In this document: positions 5,408 through 8,310 of the stretch, in pieces
How the letters are laid out: the number at the start of each line of letters is the position of its first letter
How positions within the stretch are numbered: position 1 is the stretch's first letter
Assembly (NCBI GenBank): GCA_035690425.1
Contig: DASSKO010000070.1
Coordinates: forward strand, 1-8,310
From: DASSKO01 sp035690425
GTDB taxonomy: Bacteria; Actinomycetota; Actinomycetes; Propionibacteriales; Nocardioidaceae
DNA: 8,310 nt
Direction: 5' to 3'
Translations under genes and position numbers: made by a program
The notes under the pieces: model-generated
The model's database searches: none
Seen by the model: only the letters and a program-made list of their open reading frames with translations
Told to the model about the DNA's origin: nothing

Positions 5408-6532
5408 TCAGCGGTGGAGGTGCTCGAGCGCGATCATGCGGCCGAGCTGCTCCAGCAAGGGTGCTGCTTCGGTCATACACCGACCAAGGTCGGCTTCGAT
5501 ATCGTGCAGGGCGTACGCCGCGGTGATGCCTGCACCACGCAGCGCACTCTCTGACAGCTGCGACGTACCGCAGACTGCTACGACGGGTACGCCGGCCGCG
5601 GCCGCTGCAGCAGCCACTCCGGCCGGCGCCTTGCCCCGTAAGGTCTGTGCGTCGAGCGCTCCCTCGCCGGTGATCACCAGCCGGGCGTCGCCGAGGCGAT
5701 CGGCGAACCCGACCAGCTCCAGGACCAGGTCGATCCCGGGCCGCAGCGTTCCGCCGAGGAGGGCGAGCCCCGCCAGTCCGACGCCACCGGCGGCGCCTGC
5801 ACCCGCCCGGTCGGACAGGTCCGAGCCGGTGGCCGCCGCGAGTACCTTGGCCCAACGCTGCAGCGCCTGCTCCAGGACGGCCACGTCCTGCGGGGACGCA
5901 CCCTTCTGCGGGCCGTAGACGGCAGCCGCGCCGTCGGGCCCGGTCAGCGGGTTGTCCACGTCGCAGGCCACGACCACCTCCGCCGCCGCCAGCCGTGGGT
6001 GCAGCCCGGACAGATCGACCTCGTCGGCGTCGACGAGGGCCGCTCCGCCGTCGGGAAGCTGCCGGCCCTGCGCGTCGAGCACCCTCGCGCCCAGGGCCTG
6101 CGCCAACCCGGCACCGCCGTCGGTGCATGCGCTGCCACCGATGCCCAGCACGATCGACGTGCAGCCGGCATCGAGGGCAGCGGCGATCACCTCACCGACA
6201 CCGCGGCTCGACGCTCGCAGCGGCTGCAGCCGTCCACCGGGCAGCTGAGCGAGCCCGGAGACATCCGCCATCTCGACGACCGCCACGGCGTCGCGACGGG
6301 CGTACGCGGTCTGCACCGGGCCCCCCGTCGGGCCGTTCGCGGTCACCGGGACGCGTGTGTACCCGGCCGCCAGCGCCGCGGCGAGGGTGCCGTCGCCGCC
6401 GTCGGCGACCGGGACGGCGACGGCGTCCACAGCTGGGTCGGTCGACCGGATGCCACGGATCAGGCTGTCAGCGACCTCCCGTGCGGGGAGCGAGCCCTTG
6501 AACTTGTCAGGGGCGACCAGGACGTGGGGCAT
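5408..6532 (-). CDS. glxK: Glycerate 2-kinase (GarK/GlxK family)
   Basis: 374 residues, usual length for the GarK/GlxK family, whose members phosphorylate D-glycerate with ATP to 2-phosphoglycerate. This is the third step from glyoxylate after Gcl and GarR. Motifs in order: APDKFKGSL at 7-15, ADGGDGT at 43-49, the glycine-rich GIGGSACTDGGAG at 130-142, DVDNPLTGPDGAA at 191-203, GPQKG at 207-211, TGEGALDAQT at 288-297 and GKAP at 300-303. The ATG at 6532 lies only 3 bases after the gcl TAA and has only a weak upstream G-run, which points to translational coupling with gcl. The ppc ribosome site begins right after its stop. Codon use is the ordinary C/G-ending style, unlike most of gcl. The unrelated GckA/GlxK-like kinases of methylotrophs are not a match. 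Confidence 0.94.
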   Translation of the reverse strand: MPHVLVAPDKFKGSLPAREVADSLIRGIRSTDPAVDAVAVPVADGGDGTLAAALAAGYTRVPVTANGPTGGPVQTAYARRDAVAVVEMADVSGLAQLPGGRLQPLRASSRGVGEVIAAALDAGCTSIVLGIGGSACTDGGAGLAQALGARVLDAQGRQLPDGGAALVDADEVDLSGLHPRLAAAEVVVACDVDNPLTGPDGAAAVYGPQKGASPQDVAVLEQALQRWAKVLAAATGSDLSDRAGAGAAGGVGLAGLALLGGTLRPGIDLVLELVGFADRLGDARLVITGEGALDAQTLRGKAPAGVAAAAAAAGVPVVAVCGTSQLSESALRGAGITAAYALHDIEADLGRCMTEAAPLLEQLGRMIALEHLHR

Positions 6533-6535
6533 GGG

Positions 6536-8308
6536 TTAGCGGCGCAGCCCCACCGCGGTCGGCGCCTGCTCCGGGCCGTCGGCGAGGTCCTCGAACTCGT
6601 TGACCTGATCGATCTCGGCCGCACCCATCGACACGTTCGTAACCCGCTCCAAGATGACCTCGACCACGATAGGCACCCGATGCTCGACCATCATCTTCTT
6701 CGCCTTCTCCAACGCCGGCAAAATGTCATCCGGCTCGAACACCCGCAACGCCTTACACCCCAGCCCCTCGGCCACCTTCACATGATCCACCCCATACGCG
6801 CCGATCTCGGGAGTGTTGATGTTCTCAAAACTCAACTGCACCTGGAAGTCCATATCGAACCCACGCTGAGACTGCCGAATCAACCCCAGATACGCATTGT
6901 TGACCACCACATGAATATAAGGAATGTTGAACTGCGCCCCCACCGCCAACTCCTCGATCATGAACTGGAAGTCATAGTCCCCCGACAACGCCACCACCGT
7001 CGCATCCGGATCCGCCGTCGCCACCCCCAACGTCGCCGGCACCGTCCACCCCAACGGACCCGCCTGACCCGCATTGATCCAATGCCGCGGCTTATACACA
7101 TGCAACATCTGCGCCGCCTGAATCTGACTCAACCCGATCGTCGACACATACCGCGTGTCCGGACCGAACGCCGTGTTCATCTCCTGATACACCCGCTGCG
7201 GCTTCACCGGCACATCATCGAAGTTCGTCCGCCGCAACAACGTCCGCTTACGCTCCCGGCACGACTCCGCCCACCCCGACCGATCCACCAAACTGTCCCG
7301 CTGCTCCCGGGCCACCTCCACGAACAACTCCAACGCCGCCTTCGCATCCGACACGATCCCCAGGTCCGGACCGAAGATCCGCCCGATCTGCGTCGGCTCA
7401 ATGTCAACATGCACAAACGTGCGGCCCTTGGTGTAGGTATCGATCCCACCGGTGTGCCGATTCGCCCACCGGTTCCCGATCCCCAACACGAAATCCGACT
7501 CCAACATCGTCGCATTCCCGTACCGATGCGACGTCTGCAGACCCACCATCCCCGCCATCAACGGATGATCGTCAGCAATCGCACCCCACCCCATCAACGT
7601 CGGCACCACCGGCACCCCCGTCAACTCCGCGAACTCCACCAACAACTCCGCCGCATCAGCGTTGATCACACCACCACCAGCCACGATCAACGGCCGCTCC
7701 GCCCCCGCCAGCATCCGCAACGCCTTCTCCACCTGCGCCCGCGTCGCCACCGGACTCGCCACCGGCAACGGCGCATACGTCTCCGGATCAAACTCGATCT
7801 CGGTCATCTGCACATCCAACGGCAAATCCACCAACACCGGACCCGGCCGACCCGACCGCATCACCTGAAACGCCTTCTGCAACGTCCCCGGCACCTGCGC
7901 CGCCTCCAACACCGTCGTCGCCATCTTCGTCACCGGCGCCGCAATCGACTCAATATCGACAGCCTGAAAATCCTCCTTATGCAACTTCGCCACCGGCGCC
8001 TGCCCCGTAATACACAAAATCGGAATCGAATCCGCCGACGCCGAATACAACCCCGTCACCATATCCGTCCCCGCCGGACCCGACGTCCCCACACACACCC
8101 CGATATTCCCCGCCGCAGCCCGCGTATACCCCTCCGCCATATGCGACGCACCCTCCACATGCCGCGCCAACACATGCGTCAACTCACCCTGCGCCCGCAT
8201 CGCCGCATAAAACGGATTAATCGCCGCACCCGGCAACCCAAACGCATGCGTCACACCCTCACACCGCAAAATCTCCACCGCCGCACGGGCAGCCGTCATA
8301 CGAGGCAT
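6536..8308 (-). CDS. gcl: Glyoxylate carboligase (tartronate-semialdehyde synthase)
   Basis: 590 residues and complete, with the ATG at 8308 two bases inside the right edge, so its ribosome site and promoter are not visible. This thiamine diphosphate and FAD enzyme joins two glyoxylates into tartronate semialdehyde and releases CO2. It resembles E. coli Gcl (593 residues) over its whole length as I recall that sequence: FGLPGAAINPFY at 23-34, LARHVEGASHMAEGYTRA at 47-64, HKEDFQAVDIE at 110-120, and the ThDP segment GDYDF (443-447) to NNAYLG (470-475). V51 stands where other ThDP enzymes have a glutamate, a hallmark of Gcl that separates it from acetolactate synthase. It is first in the operon with glxK and ppc. 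Codon use is striking: 67 of the first 69 codons end in G or T, while the last ~30 end mostly in C/G. Confidence 0.97.
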   Translation of the reverse strand: MPRMTAARAAVEILRCEGVTHAFGLPGAAINPFYAAMRAQGELTHVLARHVEGASHMAEGYTRAAAGNIGVCVGTSGPAGTDMVTGLYSASADSIPILCITGQAPVAKLHKEDFQAVDIESIAAPVTKMATTVLEAAQVPGTLQKAFQVMRSGRPGPVLVDLPLDVQMTEIEFDPETYAPLPVASPVATRAQVEKALRMLAGAERPLIVAGGGVINADAAELLVEFAELTGVPVVPTLMGWGAIADDHPLMAGMVGLQTSHRYGNATMLESDFVLGIGNRWANRHTGGIDTYTKGRTFVHVDIEPTQIGRIFGPDLGIVSDAKAALELFVEVAREQRDSLVDRSGWAESCRERKRTLLRRTNFDDVPVKPQRVYQEMNTAFGPDTRYVSTIGLSQIQAAQMLHVYKPRHWINAGQAGPLGWTVPATLGVATADPDATVVALSGDYDFQFMIEELAVGAQFNIPYIHVVVNNAYLGLIRQSQRGFDMDFQVQLSFENINTPEIGAYGVDHVKVAEGLGCKALRVFEPDDILPALEKAKKMMVEHRVPIVVEVILERVTNVSMGAAEIDQVNEFEDLADGPEQAPTAVGLRR

Positions 8309-8310
8309 AG

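Noticed and set aside
3612..5918. 768-codon open frame on the + strand opposite ppc and glxK
   Set aside because: It is antisense to two clearly recognisable enzymes. Long antisense frames are expected where third positions are nearly all G/C, and its translation is Arg/Gly/Pro/His-rich with no recognisable motif.
5394..6128. N-terminal extension of the ppc frame upstream of GTG 5393
   Set aside because: The extra residues are Arg/Gly/Ala-rich frame-shadow of glxK. PPC similarity begins just after the GTG, which has a good ribosome site.
6536..8308. gcl as an acetolactate synthase (IlvB) or oxalyl-CoA decarboxylase
   Set aside because: The protein follows Gcl over its whole length and has valine at position 51 instead of the catalytic glutamate found in those enzymes.
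1..8310. Mobile elements, CRISPR arrays, tRNA or rRNA genes
   Set aside because: I looked for transposase-like proteins, long terminal repeats, evenly spaced repeats and tRNA-like folds and saw none. The compositional change at the edges is not accompanied by insertion-element ends.

Overview
The window reads as a piece of a high-GC actinobacterial chromosome. Third codon positions are mostly G/C, genes are tightly packed with GGAGG-type ribosome sites, one gene starts with GTG, and transcripts end in GC-rich hairpins. A Pseudonocardiaceae-like host is my guess from protein style and codon habit only; nothing here fixes the genus.

Layout. The left edge (1-154, + strand) is the C-terminal end of a succinyl-CoA synthetase alpha-type subunit (SucD, or the related malate-CoA ligase MtkA). 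Next comes a 449-base gene-free stretch (155-603) with two hairpins and several short repeats. A + strand tartronate semialdehyde reductase gene (garR/glxR, 604-1488) follows and ends at a strong two-way terminator (1507-1545). Everything to the right is on the - strand, in the transcription order gcl (8308-6536), glycerate 2-kinase (6532-5408), PEP carboxylase ppc (5393-2751) and a ketopantoate reductase-family gene (2634-1585). gcl, glxK and ppc are 3 and 14 bases apart and look like one operon. The reductase gene sits 116 bases further on, behind hairpins and a possible promoter/operator of its own.

How the genes fit together. Gcl joins two glyoxylates into tartronate semialdehyde plus CO2, GarR reduces it to D-glycerate, and the kinase makes 2-phosphoglycerate. 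Enolase, not in the window, would give PEP, and Ppc carboxylates PEP to oxaloacetate. The locus therefore carries C2 units from glyoxylate to a C4 acid. If the truncated left-hand gene is a malate-CoA ligase rather than a housekeeping SucD, the set would also hold most parts of a cycle returning malyl-CoA to glyoxylate plus acetyl-CoA. That is a serine-cycle-like, 'malyl-CoA-glycerate' type of route. This is the most interesting hypothesis here and is untested.

A second signal is compositional. Silent positions in the sucD fragment and in most of gcl are enriched for A/C on the + strand even though the two genes lie on opposite strands. The genes between them, and the last ~50 codons of gcl, have ordinary C/G-ending codons.
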